In this document: positions 18,102 through 27,178 of the stretch, piece by piece
How positions within the stretch are numbered: position 1 is the stretch's first letter
Layout: each line of letters starts with the position of its first letter
Assembly: GCA_050304135.1 (NCBI GenBank)
Contig: JBNLDC010000079.1
Coordinates: 11,471-75,470, forward strand
Direction of reading: 5' to 3'
DNA from: JAFGNB01 sp050304135
GTDB taxonomy: Bacteria > Fibrobacterota > Chitinivibrionia > Chitinivibrionales > Chitinispirillaceae
DNA: 64,000 nucleotides
Translations under genes and position numbers: made by a program
The notes under the pieces: generated by a model
Databases searched by the model: none
The model's input: only the letters and a program-made list of their open reading frames with translations
What the model was told of the DNA's origin: nothing

Positions 18102-18133
18102 TGAATAAAAACACTCCCGCAGGAGAGGGTGCT

Positions 18134-18520
18134 ATGGGATATACTGTAATGATAGTTGATGATTCGGATACGATCCGTACGATGCTGGTGCGGACACTCG
18201 GCATGACAAAACTGCCGTTCGACGACATACTTACTGCGTGCAACGGTGTCGAAGCATTGGAGCAGTTGCGGGAGCATTGGATCGATCTCGTATTCACCGA
18301 TCTGCATATGCCGATGATGGGAGGGATCGAGCTGCTCGAGAAAATGCAGGCGGAGCCGTCGCTAAGCGAGATCCCCGTGGTGATCGTGTCAACGGAAGGC
18401 AGCAGTACCCGGATCGATCAATTGAAAGTGAAGGGCATCAAGGGCTATATTCGCAAACCGTTCACTCCGGAAGGAATACGGGATGTGATACTCGACATAT
18501 TAGGTGGATGGGAGAAGTGA
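18134..18520 (+). CDS. cheY: CheY-like single-domain response regulator
   Basis: About 128 residues, receiver domain only. MIVDDSDTIRTML supplies the acidic pocket, FTDLHMPMMGG the phospho-acceptor (Asp56), VIVSTEGSSTR the conserved Ser/Thr and GYIRKPFTPE the lysine. The ATG at 18134 has GGAGAGG 5 bp upstream, so it is preferred over the GTG at 18101 that touches the HDOD stop. Likely the CheA output that acts on the motor; this cluster contains no flagellar genes, so another output cannot be excluded. Confidence 0.92.
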   Translation: MGYTVMIVDDSDTIRTMLVRTLGMTKLPFDDILTACNGVEALEQLREHWIDLVFTDLHMPMMGGIELLEKMQAEPSLSEIPVVIVSTEGSSTRIDQLKVKGIKGYIRKPFTPEGIRDVILDILGGWEK

Positions 18521-18522
18521 AT

Positions 18523-18990
18523 ATGGGTACGAAAGAGCAGACCGTTGAAGTCGTCAACCGGATTCTCGAAGAGGCGGCGTTTGTTTTTACCGATACTCTC
18601 ATGCCGGAGGATGTTCCCGATCCATCAACGTGGGAGGTATCCGGTGTTGCGCTCAGATTTTTCGGTAATCCGAGCGGAGAGATGCGGATGTGGGCCTCCG
18701 AAGGTTTTTCGCGTTGTGTTGCCGCCAACATGCTCGGTGTGTGTGAAGATGACCCGGCTGCCGCCGACAAAGGGCTCGATGCTCTCAAGGAGTCGCTTAA
18801 TATAATTGTCGGAAATTACCTCACTGCCATCTACGGTGAGGAGCCGGTGTTTGATCTGGGCCTTCCGGAACCGGTTGACCGCGCACGTCTGGAAGAGGAT
18901 TTCGGTGACCCGGATGCCGTACTGCTTGCGGCAGATGATCATCCGATACTGTTTGTCATCAGCCTCGGGAAAGCACCGGAAAATGATTAA
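18523..18990 (+). CDS. CheX-like CheY-P phosphatase
   Basis: A 155-residue protein starting 2 bp after cheY, with GGGAGAAG as ribosome binding site. ALKESLNIIVGNYLTAIYG fits the E-x-x-N-x-x-x-G-N signature used by CheX/CheC phosphatases to remove phosphate from CheY-P. Overall similarity looks modest, so the name is given with some caution. Its position directly between cheY and cheB supports the role. Confidence 0.75.
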   Translation: MGTKEQTVEVVNRILEEAAFVFTDTLMPEDVPDPSTWEVSGVALRFFGNPSGEMRMWASEGFSRCVAANMLGVCEDDPAAADKGLDALKESLNIIVGNYLTAIYGEEPVFDLGLPEPVDRARLEEDFGDPDAVLLAADDHPILFVISLGKAPEND

Positions 18991-20011
18991 GGTACTCATT
19001 GTCGATGACAGTGCGGTGGTCCGGCAGGTACTCAGCCGAGAGTTCAGCAAAGCGGGGGATATCGAGGTGGTGGGGACCGCTCCTGATCCGTATATCGCCC
19101 GCGACAAAATAGTGCAGCTCCAGCCGGATGTGATGACCCTCGATGTCGAAATGCCGCGAATGGACGGTATCACCTTTCTACGCAAAGTGATGCAGTTTCG
19201 TCCGCTTCCCACCATCATTGTCAGCTCACTAACACCGAAAGGGGGGCAGATGGCGATGGAGGCACTCAGCGTCGGTGCGGTTGACGTTATCTGCAAACCG
19301 GGAGCGGCCTATTCGGTGGGAGATATTTCGGCCATTCTGGTGGATCAGGTGCGCGCTGCCGCAAAAGTGGATTGTGCGCGCCTGAAGAGAAGTGCTGCTC
19401 CGGTCGAAAAAAAGGCTACTCTCGCAATGACTAAAACCACCAACAAAATCATAGCTATAGGGGCCTCTACCGGGGGAACGCGGGCGATTGAAGATGTGCT
19501 CACCGTTCTCCCGTCAAATGCACCTGGAATTGTTATCGTGCAGCATATGCCCGAAAAATTCACCCGTTCATTCGCCGATCGTCTCAATGGTCTCTGCAGG
19601 ATAGAGGTTCGGGAGGCGGAAAATGGCGACAGTGTGGTTCCAGGCTGCGCGTTGATTGCTCCGGGAAATCACCATATGATTGTTCGTCGCAGTGGCGCCC
19701 GCTACTATGTGGAGCTGCGTGATGGGCCACCGGTGTATCACCAGCGGCCGAGTGTCGAGGTGATGTTCAATTCGGTTGCCAAATATGTCGGCGCGAATGC
19801 GGTCGGTGTTATTCTGACCGGAATGGGGGCCGACGGAGCGAAGGGGCTTTTTGCCATGAAAGAAGCCGGAGCCGTTACCATTGCCCAGGATGAAAAAACT
19901 TCCATTGTCTGGGGAATGCCCGGAGAAGCGGTCAAATGCGGTGCCGCGGTTAAAGTGCTTCCACTACCCCTGATTGCAGCCGAGGCGCTCATACTGGCCT
20001 CCGGAGAATAA
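18983..20011 (+). CDS. cheB: Chemoreceptor methylesterase/deamidase CheB
   Basis: About 342 residues. An N-terminal receiver domain (LIVDDSAVVRQVL, phospho-acceptor Asp54 in LDVEMPRMDG) is joined by a linker to the esterase domain with its triad: IGASTGG (Ser162), VQHMPEKFTRSFADRL (His188) and LTGMGADGAKG (Asp284). The ATG at 18983 overlaps the CheX-like gene by 8 bp. Last gene of the operon; a strong hairpin terminator follows. Confidence 0.96.
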   Translation: MIKVLIVDDSAVVRQVLSREFSKAGDIEVVGTAPDPYIARDKIVQLQPDVMTLDVEMPRMDGITFLRKVMQFRPLPTIIVSSLTPKGGQMAMEALSVGAVDVICKPGAAYSVGDISAILVDQVRAAAKVDCARLKRSAAPVEKKATLAMTKTTNKIIAIGASTGGTRAIEDVLTVLPSNAPGIVIVQHMPEKFTRSFADRLNGLCRIEVREAENGDSVVPGCALIAPGNHHMIVRRSGARYYVELRDGPPVYHQRPSVEVMFNSVAKYVGANAVGVILTGMGADGAKGLFAMKEAGAVTIAQDEKTSIVWGMPGEAVKCGAAVKVLPLPLIAAEALILASGE

Positions 20012-20050
20012 CTGCCATCCCGGTAATGCAGAATGCGATAAACTGTTCTC

Positions 20051-20086
20051 AACAGAGAATAGCAAAATACTGCTATTCTCTGTTTT
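20051..20086 (+). terminator. Rho-independent terminator of the chemotaxis operon
   Basis: A perfect 14-bp stem (AACAGAGAATAGCA at 20051-20064 with TGCTATTCTCTGTT at 20071-20084), a 6-base loop and a short T run, 40 bp after the cheB stop. Confidence 0.8.
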
Positions 20087-20474
20087 CCCGTCCCTATTAA
20101 CAAATACTGCGTATATTAGCTGATAGTAAGGAACCTCATCTCCAGAGAACAAAGGTGTTCAGGCCTGCGGGACGGAGGGGAGGGGGAAGGGAATGTACAC
20201 GTTACTGCAATTCCTATCGAGAATCAGCCGCAACAGATTCCCGGTCTATCAGATCTGAATGACTGTGCTCCATTTAAACGGTTTATTTTATAATTGCAGG
20301 GTTCTGACAAATCCTGCATCGGATCCTGAGTTATTTAAATTCCCCCTGAAAGTGAATCTTTCCGGAGTATTTTTGAAGTTAACAGCGGGATAACGAATTT
20401 CCTGTTGAAATAAGCAGTTTCAGGAACTATCGGATCGGAATTTGGCAGTAAACCTAACAAGATGGGAGACGAAA
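20087..20474. other. Intergenic stretch before the secreted-protein cluster
   Basis: No gene recognised. The DNA is AT-richer than the flanking genes towards the end (about 20280-20440) and must hold the promoter of the next gene; I cannot point to a convincing -35/-10 pair. GGGAG at about 20463 serves the start at 20475. Confidence 0.4.
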
Positions 20475-21857
20475 ATGGAGAGACTGAAACTGATTCTGTG
20501 TTTTGGTGTCATGGCATTTTCACTGTCGGCAGCTACAATATCGGTTAATGGTACCGTTACCAACAAATCCGGTGCACCGGTTGCCGGTGCCAAGGTCATG
20601 CTGATTCAGTCGGGGATCACCGCTACCACCGGGTCCGATGGAAAATTCATCATCTCCGGTGAAACCGGTGTCACTCTGAACGGACCACGGTTTTCATCGA
20701 CGGAGAAGTTCGCTTTCAATAACGGAATTGTGGAGCTCCGTTTGCAGAAAGCCAGGCCGGTTCGGATTGAACTGTTCGGACTCGGCGGAAACCTGCTTGG
20801 TACGGTTGTTCTCCGCACCCTGCAGGCGGGAAACTACCGGTACGACATCAGGAACCTTCCTCAGGCATCAGCAATGCTCTTGGTGCGGGTGACGGCTGGC
20901 GATCTGCAGGCAACCCGGCGGTACATTCCCGGGCTTGATCTGCGTAATGGTGCCGGTAGTGCCAAACAGAGCGGTTCCGGAACTGGTGGAATCGCGAAGA
21001 TGCTTGCTGCCGTGGATTCTCTCAAGGTGACGGCAACTGGGTATCTGGCGGCTACGGTGGCGATATCGTCATTCGATGAGTCGGTAACCATTGTGCTTGA
21101 TACGCTCGCTCTGGCGAAATTCAGTTTTTTTGTTACCAGTTTTGAAGGCCTTCAGGAGCTCTCGGGAAACGAGAATGGATTCGGTGGTGATCTGCGGTTC
21201 GGGAAAACCGGACCGGGAGCGGGCCTTGCCGGTGCCGACAGTATCTGTCAATGTCTTGCGGAAATGAGCATGCCCGGATCGGCCGCAAAACAGTGGAGGG
21301 CGTTTTTAAGTGTTGTTCAGGGTGCCGACGGCAAGCAGGTTGATGCGAGAGACCGTATCGGAGAAGGCCCCTGGTACGACCGGGTAGGGAGACTGCTTGC
21401 GGCGAACAAAACGGATCTTCTGCAGGAACGGCCGGCGGGAGCCGATCCGGCAATTGTCAATGATTTACCCAACGAGTACGGTGTGCCCAATCATCGGCCC
21501 GATCCAAATCTGCCGGAGGTTGACAATCACCTTACCATCACCGGTTCCGACAGTACCGGCAGACTCTTTGATGAAAATTCCACCTGCGAGGACTGGACTT
21601 CCACCACCACTACCACCGGTCGACCGAGAGCAGGGCTTTCATGGCCACGGATTTTCGGCGGAGGAATTCCCGGTGGTGCGGGAAGTGGCGGATTCTTCAA
21701 TTTTTCCTGGGCGAACTGGATCTCCACCTGGAGTCTTCCCGGCTGCGAAGCCGGAGCCGATCTGGAAGAGAGTACCGGAGCCGGAAAACCCGGTGATGTC
21801 ATCATCGGCAGTGGTGGCGGGTACGGTGGTTTTTACTGTTTTGCACTCAATCCATAA
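20475..21857 (+). CDS. Secreted protein with carboxypeptidase-regulatory-like and DUF1554-like domains
   Basis: About 460 residues. A signal peptide (MERLKLILCFGVMAFSLSAA) is followed by a CarboxypepD_reg-like beta sandwich (ISVNGTVTNKSGAPVAGAKVMLIQ), a stretch resembling a sorting-tail fold (LFGLGGNLLGTVVLRTLQAGNYRYDI), then a C-terminal domain with ADSICQCLAEM, WRAFLSVVQGADGK, VRDRIGEGPWYDR-like sequence and CEDWTSTTTTTGRP. The last blocks resemble DUF1554/endostatin-like lectin folds of outer-surface proteins. The ATG at 20475 was chosen over an in-frame start at 20442 because GGGAG precedes it and it exposes the signal peptide. Function unknown; probably surface-exposed. Confidence 0.65.
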   Translation: MERLKLILCFGVMAFSLSAATISVNGTVTNKSGAPVAGAKVMLIQSGITATTGSDGKFIISGETGVTLNGPRFSSTEKFAFNNGIVELRLQKARPVRIELFGLGGNLLGTVVLRTLQAGNYRYDIRNLPQASAMLLVRVTAGDLQATRRYIPGLDLRNGAGSAKQSGSGTGGIAKMLAAVDSLKVTATGYLAATVAISSFDESVTIVLDTLALAKFSFFVTSFEGLQELSGNENGFGGDLRFGKTGPGAGLAGADSICQCLAEMSMPGSAAKQWRAFLSVVQGADGKQVDARDRIGEGPWYDRVGRLLAANKTDLLQERPAGADPAIVNDLPNEYGVPNHRPDPNLPEVDNHLTITGSDSTGRLFDENSTCEDWTSTTTTTGRPRAGLSWPRIFGGGIPGGAGSGGFFNFSWANWISTWSLPGCEAGADLEESTGAGKPGDVIIGSGGGYGGFYCFALNP

Positions 21858-21880
21858 TTGTTCCAGCAAAGGAGAACTCA

Positions 21881-22852
21881 GTGGTGATCAGAAAGTTATT
21901 GATACTAGGTGGGATTGTCGGAGTAGTTGCTCTTGCCGCGACCTGTCGACTGGTTAATCCGGATGATCCGGATGATCCGAAGGACAATCCACCGGTGGTA
22001 ATGGATACTCTCGATGAGTACTACGGTACGTTTTCGATCTCCATGGATGAAAGTGATGGTACGACCGCTTTTCTTGGGGGAATCAAGGATGGGCCGACAC
22101 CCTCAAATCTTGTCTGGGAGGTGATTGATGCAGTTGGTGGGTGTCAATTGCTTAAACCGAGAACTCCTTATTGTGAGGGTGGATGTGGCTCCGGAAACGT
22201 TTGCGTTGACGATGGTGATTGTCAGGCCAACCCTACAGCGATCAGTGTTGGAACACTTGCATTTGAAGGGGCGAAGACAACTGGTGGAGCAACCAGTTTT
22301 ACTATTGAACCTATCGGGTCAAAGTTTTATTACCAGCTGATCGGTTCGACCCTTCAATACCCTCCGGCAGCTGAGGGTGCCATCGTTACCTTGACTGCTT
22401 CCGGCATAGACGCTGTTCAGAAATTCAGCATAGCGATCAAGGCCATCAAACCCCTCAAAATTCTCAACGAGGAGATTCCCTGCGCCGACGGCGAGGATAT
22501 CAATCTCAAATGGGAGGCTCCAGCGGATCCTTCACAATCGTTTATTCACTATCTTATTGATATCTCCTACCATGGCGGGACAAAAGCGAAGATTGAAGGA
22601 ACCTGTGCCGATAACGGTGCCTTTACCATTCCAGCCAAGCTGCTTGATCACCTGAAAAATTTCGGAATATCCGGATTTCCGAAAATAGAGATCACCCGTA
22701 AAACGATCGGTTCAAACGCCGAAATGAAAGCCCGACTGGTGATGGAATCGAAGGTAACCATGATGCTTTCTATTCCCGGCTATTACTCCTGCAATAACGA
22801 TGACGAATGTCCCAATGGAATGACATGCGGAGGAGCTTTCCTATGCGAGTAA
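21881..22852 (+). CDS. Cysteine-rich putative lipoprotein
   Basis: A 323-residue exported protein. The N-terminus (MVIRKLLILGGIVGVVALAATC) ends in a cysteine, but Thr at -1 is not the usual lipobox residue, so lipid anchoring is uncertain. Then follows an Asp/Pro-rich linker, a compact Cys cluster (CEGGCGSGNVCVDDGDC) and a second one at the very C-terminus (CNNDDECPNGMTCGGAFLC), a spacing familiar from myxobacterial surface proteins. The middle has no recognised domain. The start is one of two consecutive GTG codons, with AAAGGAG upstream. The 3' end overlaps the next gene by 10 bp. Confidence 0.6.
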   Translation: MVIRKLLILGGIVGVVALAATCRLVNPDDPDDPKDNPPVVMDTLDEYYGTFSISMDESDGTTAFLGGIKDGPTPSNLVWEVIDAVGGCQLLKPRTPYCEGGCGSGNVCVDDGDCQANPTAISVGTLAFEGAKTTGGATSFTIEPIGSKFYYQLIGSTLQYPPAAEGAIVTLTASGIDAVQKFSIAIKAIKPLKILNEEIPCADGEDINLKWEAPADPSQSFIHYLIDISYHGGTKAKIEGTCADNGAFTIPAKLLDHLKNFGISGFPKIEITRKTIGSNAEMKARLVMESKVTMMLSIPGYYSCNNDDECPNGMTCGGAFLCE

Positions 22853-24972
22853 GGAAAACTGTTTGTGGTGAATCCCCACCGGAAAATGTTCCGGGTAGTA
22901 CAGTCGCTCTTCTGAGGGCGGTACTCCTGCCTGCCGGGGCTGTCGCGGCATTGTTGACGGCAGCGTGTATTGAAAATCCGGTTGACACCGACAAACCGGA
23001 TGAAAAACCTCTGCCGAAAGAAAACTGGACCTGTGTTCTAGACGACAGCAACGAGCCGGACTATTCTCTGGCACTGGGCTGCCGGGAGGATTTTGATATT
23101 CTCGCCTCGGTGCCGCTTGACGCGAGCATCTCCGGAGCCAAATCGGCCAAAACAGTCATTGATCAGCTCGATCCCGATCTGCCGCTCTATTTTCAGAACA
23201 GTCAAAAGTATCAGATCCACTGGGAATTCACCTCTCAGAATCTCTCCGGCGGAACGCATCCTCCGGTGCCGTCACTTTCCCTGTTCAATCAGACGGAGTA
23301 TTACACTCCCGACCGCCGGTTTGTGCTTGGTGCGATAACATATTATGATGGCCCGGGAGTCTGGACGTACGAGATTGCTCCGTACGACAATGCTTCCCCG
23401 GAAATGATTACTTTGGCATACGAGAAAATTACGGATTCCACCTGGTTTGGTGATTCCCTCTATTTTCATCCGACGTCGGCGACCATCGAGAACCTGATTT
23501 CAGAGTTGCCGTCAACAATCAAAATAATCACCACCGATGAACTCTACGAGGGTACTGACTATCAGCCACTCAATTACGGCACCGCCGTCGGCAGGTTGGT
23601 GTTCGTTACCGCCAAAGAGCTCGAGACCGAATACGTCGGGTTCAGGGATATCGTTGTTCTTGATGAAGTTCCGAATGATATTTCCGTGACCTGCGGTATC
23701 ATTACCCAGATGTTTCAGACACCGCTTGCGCATATCAATGTGCTCTCACAGAACCGCGGTACCCCCAATATGGGGTTGCGGGGAGCATTTACCAACGAGG
23801 AACTTCGTGACCTGGAGGGTAAATGGGTCAGTCTTACCGTTGGGGGGAACGCGTACACGGTAACCGAAGTATCCGCCGATAGTGCAGAAAGCTGGTGGGA
23901 GGAAAACCGTCCATCAACAGTTGGCATCGCCGCGCTTGATACCACCACAAGAGAACTAAGAGATATAGAGGATATTCTTGACATCGACAGCGATGGTAAG
24001 GGACTCGGCGAAGCACTGGACAAGGCGATTCCCGCATACGGCGGCAAGGCGAGTCACTTTGCCGCGTTCCCGCACATGGACTCCACCAAGGTGCCCTACC
24101 CGAAGGCATTCGGCGTCCCGGTATACTACTACTGGCAATTCATGGAAGAGAACGGTTTCAATGCACTGGTTGACAGTTTACTTGACGATTCGGCGTTTAC
24201 TAATGATCCATCCGTGCGCGACCAAGCGCTTGAAGAGCTGCGCAGTGCGATAGTGGATGCGCCGATGAACGGTGCGTTCGAAACAAAACTCTTCGCGAAG
24301 CTTGCCTCAGAATTCGAAGCCACCAGAATGCGGTTCAGATCGAGTACCAATGCCGAGGATCTTGACGGGTTTACCGGTGCCGGGCTCTACACGTCAAAGA
24401 GCGGTGATACCGACGATCCCTCGGAAGTGCGCGATGCTATCCGTAAGGTATGGTCAAGTGTCTGGTACTTCAGGGCATTCGAGGAACGCAGCTATCGTAA
24501 TATTGATCATCGTTCGGTCGGTATGGCACTTCTGGTACACCGGTCGTTTCCCTCCGAGGAGGCGAACGGGGTTGCCATCACTGCCAACATTTATGATCCG
24601 TCGGGGATGGAACCGGGATTTTACATCAATGCCCAGCAGGGGGGAATCTCTGTGGTGCTCCCCGATCCGACGGTTACCACCGACCAGATTATCTATCACT
24701 ACGATATGGTCGGTCAGCCGATCGTCTACATGGCCCATTCAAATCTTGTCGATAGTGGAAAAACCGTTCTCACGCCGAAACAGGTGCACACCCTCGGTGT
24801 TGCCCTGACAGAGATTCACCGGTTTTTCAAGCCGCTCTATGGTGCTGAAACAGGTAAATGGTATGCAATGGATACTGAGTTCAAGTTTGATCAGCCGCTT
24901 GATGATCCCGACTCGGAGCCGGTGCTGTTTATGAAACAGGCACGGCCTTACCCGGGTTTGGGAAGCGAATAG
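22843..24972 (+). CDS. Exported dikinase-like lipoprotein (swivel-His plus PPDK/GWD-type ATP-grasp)
   Basis: About 709 residues. The leader runs to LLTAAC with Cys42 as predicted lipidation site. Residues about 50-240 have no recognised family. A phosphohistidine-type swivelling segment follows (ITQMFQTPLAHINVLSQNRGTPN, His297), then a PPDK N-terminal-like ATP-grasp domain with VRSSTNAEDLDGFTGAGLY type sequence (Arg499 onward), HRSFPSEEANGVA and FMKQARPYP. The order swivel then ATP-grasp is that of glucan water dikinase, not PEP synthase, and the sequence round His297 resembles the LSHVSVRARN block of that enzyme. No PEP-binding TIM barrel is present. An enzyme needing ATP outside the cytoplasm would be odd, so the function is open. 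The ATG at 22843 has GGAGGAG upstream. Confidence 0.7.
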   Translation: MRVRKTVCGESPPENVPGSTVALLRAVLLPAGAVAALLTAACIENPVDTDKPDEKPLPKENWTCVLDDSNEPDYSLALGCREDFDILASVPLDASISGAKSAKTVIDQLDPDLPLYFQNSQKYQIHWEFTSQNLSGGTHPPVPSLSLFNQTEYYTPDRRFVLGAITYYDGPGVWTYEIAPYDNASPEMITLAYEKITDSTWFGDSLYFHPTSATIENLISELPSTIKIITTDELYEGTDYQPLNYGTAVGRLVFVTAKELETEYVGFRDIVVLDEVPNDISVTCGIITQMFQTPLAHINVLSQNRGTPNMGLRGAFTNEELRDLEGKWVSLTVGGNAYTVTEVSADSAESWWEENRPSTVGIAALDTTTRELRDIEDILDIDSDGKGLGEALDKAIPAYGGKASHFAAFPHMDSTKVPYPKAFGVPVYYYWQFMEENGFNALVDSLLDDSAFTNDPSVRDQALEELRSAIVDAPMNGAFETKLFAKLASEFEATRMRFRSSTNAEDLDGFTGAGLYTSKSGDTDDPSEVRDAIRKVWSSVWYFRAFEERSYRNIDHRSVGMALLVHRSFPSEEANGVAITANIYDPSGMEPGFYINAQQGGISVVLPDPTVTTDQIIYHYDMVGQPIVYMAHSNLVDSGKTVLTPKQVHTLGVALTEIHRFFKPLYGAETGKWYAMDTEFKFDQPLDDPDSEPVLFMKQARPYPGLGSE

Positions 24973-24988
24973 CCGATAGTTGGTCAAA

Positions 24989-25031
24989 CGGTGCCGGGAG
25001 GAAGGATGCATATTCCCTCTTTCCGGCACCG
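24989..25031 (+). terminator. Hairpin after the dikinase-like gene
   Basis: A 9-bp perfect stem (cggtgccgg at 24989-24997 with ccggcaccg at 25023-25031) with further partial pairing inside. There is no T run directly after it; a smaller hairpin GTTCTC/GAGAAC followed by TGTTTTTT lies at about 25068-25092. Confidence 0.5.
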
Positions 25032-25185
25032 TTACTCTGGTTCCAGGCAGGAAAAATGTAGCAAACTGTTCTCGTCTGAGAACTGTTTTTTCTGTTTAGT
25101 CGTCTAATTTGAGTAATTTGTGAGGAAAACGGACTATATTGTCTGTGATGGCGCAAGCAATCTCCCTAGTGGTTGAGAACAGGTC

Positions 25186-26025
25186 ATGATTAATCTTTTT
25201 GAATATCAGAACTACCGGGACTATCTGCGGGCTTACTACCTGGAGCAGAAAGCGGAGAAGAAATCGTTTTCGTACCGGTCGTTCTCCAAAAAAGCGGGGA
25301 TTCAGGCTGCATCGTTTCTTTTTTATGTGATTGAGGGAAAACGTAACCTGACTAAAAACAGTATCCTGAAAATTTCGCAGGCACTTGGTCTTAACCGCGA
25401 AGAAGCCGATTATTTCGAGAATCTTGTTTTCTTCAATCAGGCGGCGACCATTCACGAAAAAACATTGTACTACAGCAGGATCGTCGAGGTGCGCAAACCG
25501 TTTGACATGCAGACGATTCCTCTTGACCGGTATGATTATTACTGCAAGTGGTATCACAGCGTTATCAGGGAGATTGTGACATTTTTTCATTTCAAGAATA
25601 ATTTTACTCAATTGGCAAATACTCTGATTCCGGCCATTACCGCGAAAGAGGCCCGGGAATCAATCGTGCTGCTTGAACGGCTCGGTTTTATCGAGCGGGA
25701 TCCGGATGGGTATTACCATCAGACCGCGAATGTCATCGGAGTACACCCCTCACCTTCCGATTCGTTCATTATCGAGAAATTCCAGATGGAGATGCTGCAG
25801 GTTGCCCTTCAGGCATATCATGTCGTTCCGATTTACGACCGGATGTCATCTTCAACCACCTTTTCCGTTTCCGAAGAGACCTTCAAATTATTTAAAATGA
25901 AGGCGCGGGAATTCAGGAAAGAACTGGCTGAAATCGCCCGACTTGATTCATCGCAGGAGTGTGTTTACCAGTTTACCATGAATCTGTTTCCGGTGAGTCG
26001 AAGGATCAACAATGAAAAAAAATAG
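25186..26025 (+). CDS. TIGR02147 family protein (predicted regulator)
   Basis: A 279-residue cytoplasmic protein of a paralogous family described from Fibrobacter. The hallmark N-terminus is present (FEYQNYRDYLRAYYLEQK, then FSYRSFSKKAGIQAASFL, which looks like a helix-turn-helix), followed by LNREEADYFENLVFFNQA and a winged-helix-like region with ESIVLLERLGFIERDPDGYY. Members are thought to regulate adjacent secreted-protein genes. Its 3' end overlaps the next gene by 14 bp, tying it to the LRR surface protein. Confidence 0.85.
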   Translation: MINLFEYQNYRDYLRAYYLEQKAEKKSFSYRSFSKKAGIQAASFLFYVIEGKRNLTKNSILKISQALGLNREEADYFENLVFFNQAATIHEKTLYYSRIVEVRKPFDMQTIPLDRYDYYCKWYHSVIREIVTFFHFKNNFTQLANTLIPAITAKEARESIVLLERLGFIERDPDGYYHQTANVIGVHPSPSDSFIIEKFQMEMLQVALQAYHVVPIYDRMSSSTTFSVSEETFKLFKMKAREFRKELAEIARLDSSQECVYQFTMNLFPVSRRINNEKK

Positions 26026-27178
26026 ATTGGTTCTCTTTATGGGGCTGGTAGTTGCCGGTATTCTGCTGCCGCGATGTATGCAGAATCCGCCGGTTGCAGG
26101 TGGAGCCTCGGATACCGAAGTCAGTGCACAGGTCTGCGGTACGGCAACGGATATGTACGGGAACTCGATTGCCGATGCATTGGTTCAGCTTCGACCGAAG
26201 GTGATTGTTTCCGAGGAGGATTCAACCGGAGAAGAGGTCGGTTCACTGCTGCTTGCCGAAGATACTACCGATTCTCTGGGGTTCTACCGGCTCGATTCCG
26301 TGGAAGAGGGTGCGTATCATCTGACGGTTACGGTCGGGGAGAGTCTGGGAACGGTGCAGGAGTGCAATGTTTTCGACAGGGAAAAGGTAACGCTTGATCC
26401 GGTATTGAAGCCGTTCGGTATGGTACTGGGCTGGCTTGAACTTCCCTACGAGGGCGCCGAGGTGTTTGCCAGGGCTAAGGTGCGACTGTTGGGTACCGAT
26501 ATGATCGTTCGTCCCGACAGTACCGGTATGTTTAAGATTTCACTTCCCGAAGGGATTCACCGCCTCCGGCTAAGTGTTGATTCAAGCTTCTTCGATAAAG
26601 TGACCATCGATGTCGAAGTGCAGCCCTCCCAGGTGAAGAATATAGGTATTATCCGTCTTACACTCCTGCCGCCGCCCCCCCCCCCGTGCAACAGCTTCGT
26701 GTGCGATTCCCTGTCGCTCCGGAATTTTCTGGACGAAGCGGGCCATGCCGATCTTTCCCTCGAAGATGTCGCCACGGTTAAATCCGGGAGAATCAGTGAA
26801 CTTAACTTCCGGGGTATCAGTCTTTCGGTGTCTCTTGCACCACTGGGAAAACTCAATGCCGTCGAGAAAATCGACCTCGGGAAAACCGGAACAGCTGATT
26901 CCTGCCGGTTTATCTTCAGTCTCTGGTACCTGCAGGAACTCTATCTCGACAGTAATGTGATAACCGGTATTTCACATGCATTTGAAAATGCACTGCATCT
27001 GCAGGTGCTCGATCTTTCAGGAAATCAGCTTTCCGGACTTCCCGAAAAAATCAACTACCTCATGCCCGGAGGCAAACTTGACCTTTCGGGAAATTCCCTT
27101 TGTAATCTTCCTCCGGAATTAGCGGGATGGGCGGATTACTGGAATCCGGGATGGCGTGAAACGCAGGTGTGCGATTAG
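26012..27178 (+). CDS. Exported leucine-rich-repeat protein with a poly-C tract
   Basis: A 388-residue protein. The leader MKKNRLVLFMGLVVAGILLPRC has a hydrophobic core and a cysteine, though Arg at -1 does not fit a classical lipobox. Residues about 40-125 look like a carboxypeptidase-regulatory beta sandwich (VCGTATDMYGNSIADALVQL); a second beta-sandwich-like unit follows. A run of seven prolines (codons made from 11 consecutive C) links to a C-terminal leucine-rich-repeat domain (LQELYLDSN, LQVLDLSGNQLSGLP, LDLSGNSLCNLPPEL). AAGGAT stands 5 bp before the ATG. Probably a surface adhesin or scaffold; slippage in the C tract would remove the LRR part. Confidence 0.7.
   Translation: MKKNRLVLFMGLVVAGILLPRCMQNPPVAGGASDTEVSAQVCGTATDMYGNSIADALVQLRPKVIVSEEDSTGEEVGSLLLAEDTTDSLGFYRLDSVEEGAYHLTVTVGESLGTVQECNVFDREKVTLDPVLKPFGMVLGWLELPYEGAEVFARAKVRLLGTDMIVRPDSTGMFKISLPEGIHRLRLSVDSSFFDKVTIDVEVQPSQVKNIGIIRLTLLPPPPPPCNSFVCDSLSLRNFLDEAGHADLSLEDVATVKSGRISELNFRGISLSVSLAPLGKLNAVEKIDLGKTGTADSCRFIFSLWYLQELYLDSNVITGISHAFENALHLQVLDLSGNQLSGLPEKINYLMPGGKLDLSGNSLCNLPPELAGWADYWNPGWRETQVCD
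26675..26685. repeat. Homopolymeric tract of 11 C inside the LRR gene
   Basis: Eleven consecutive cytosines, preceded by gccg, encode part of the proline run. Tracts of this length are prone to slipped-strand length change. Confidence 0.9.

Noticed and set aside
18238..18522. Long upstream extension of the CheX-like frame
   Set aside because: It overlaps cheY in another frame; the ATG at 18523 has its own ribosome binding site and starts at the natural N-terminus.
24989..25092. Attenuator or riboswitch before the TIGR02147 gene
   Set aside because: The hairpins fit simple termination of the upstream gene; no conserved riboswitch sequence was recognised.
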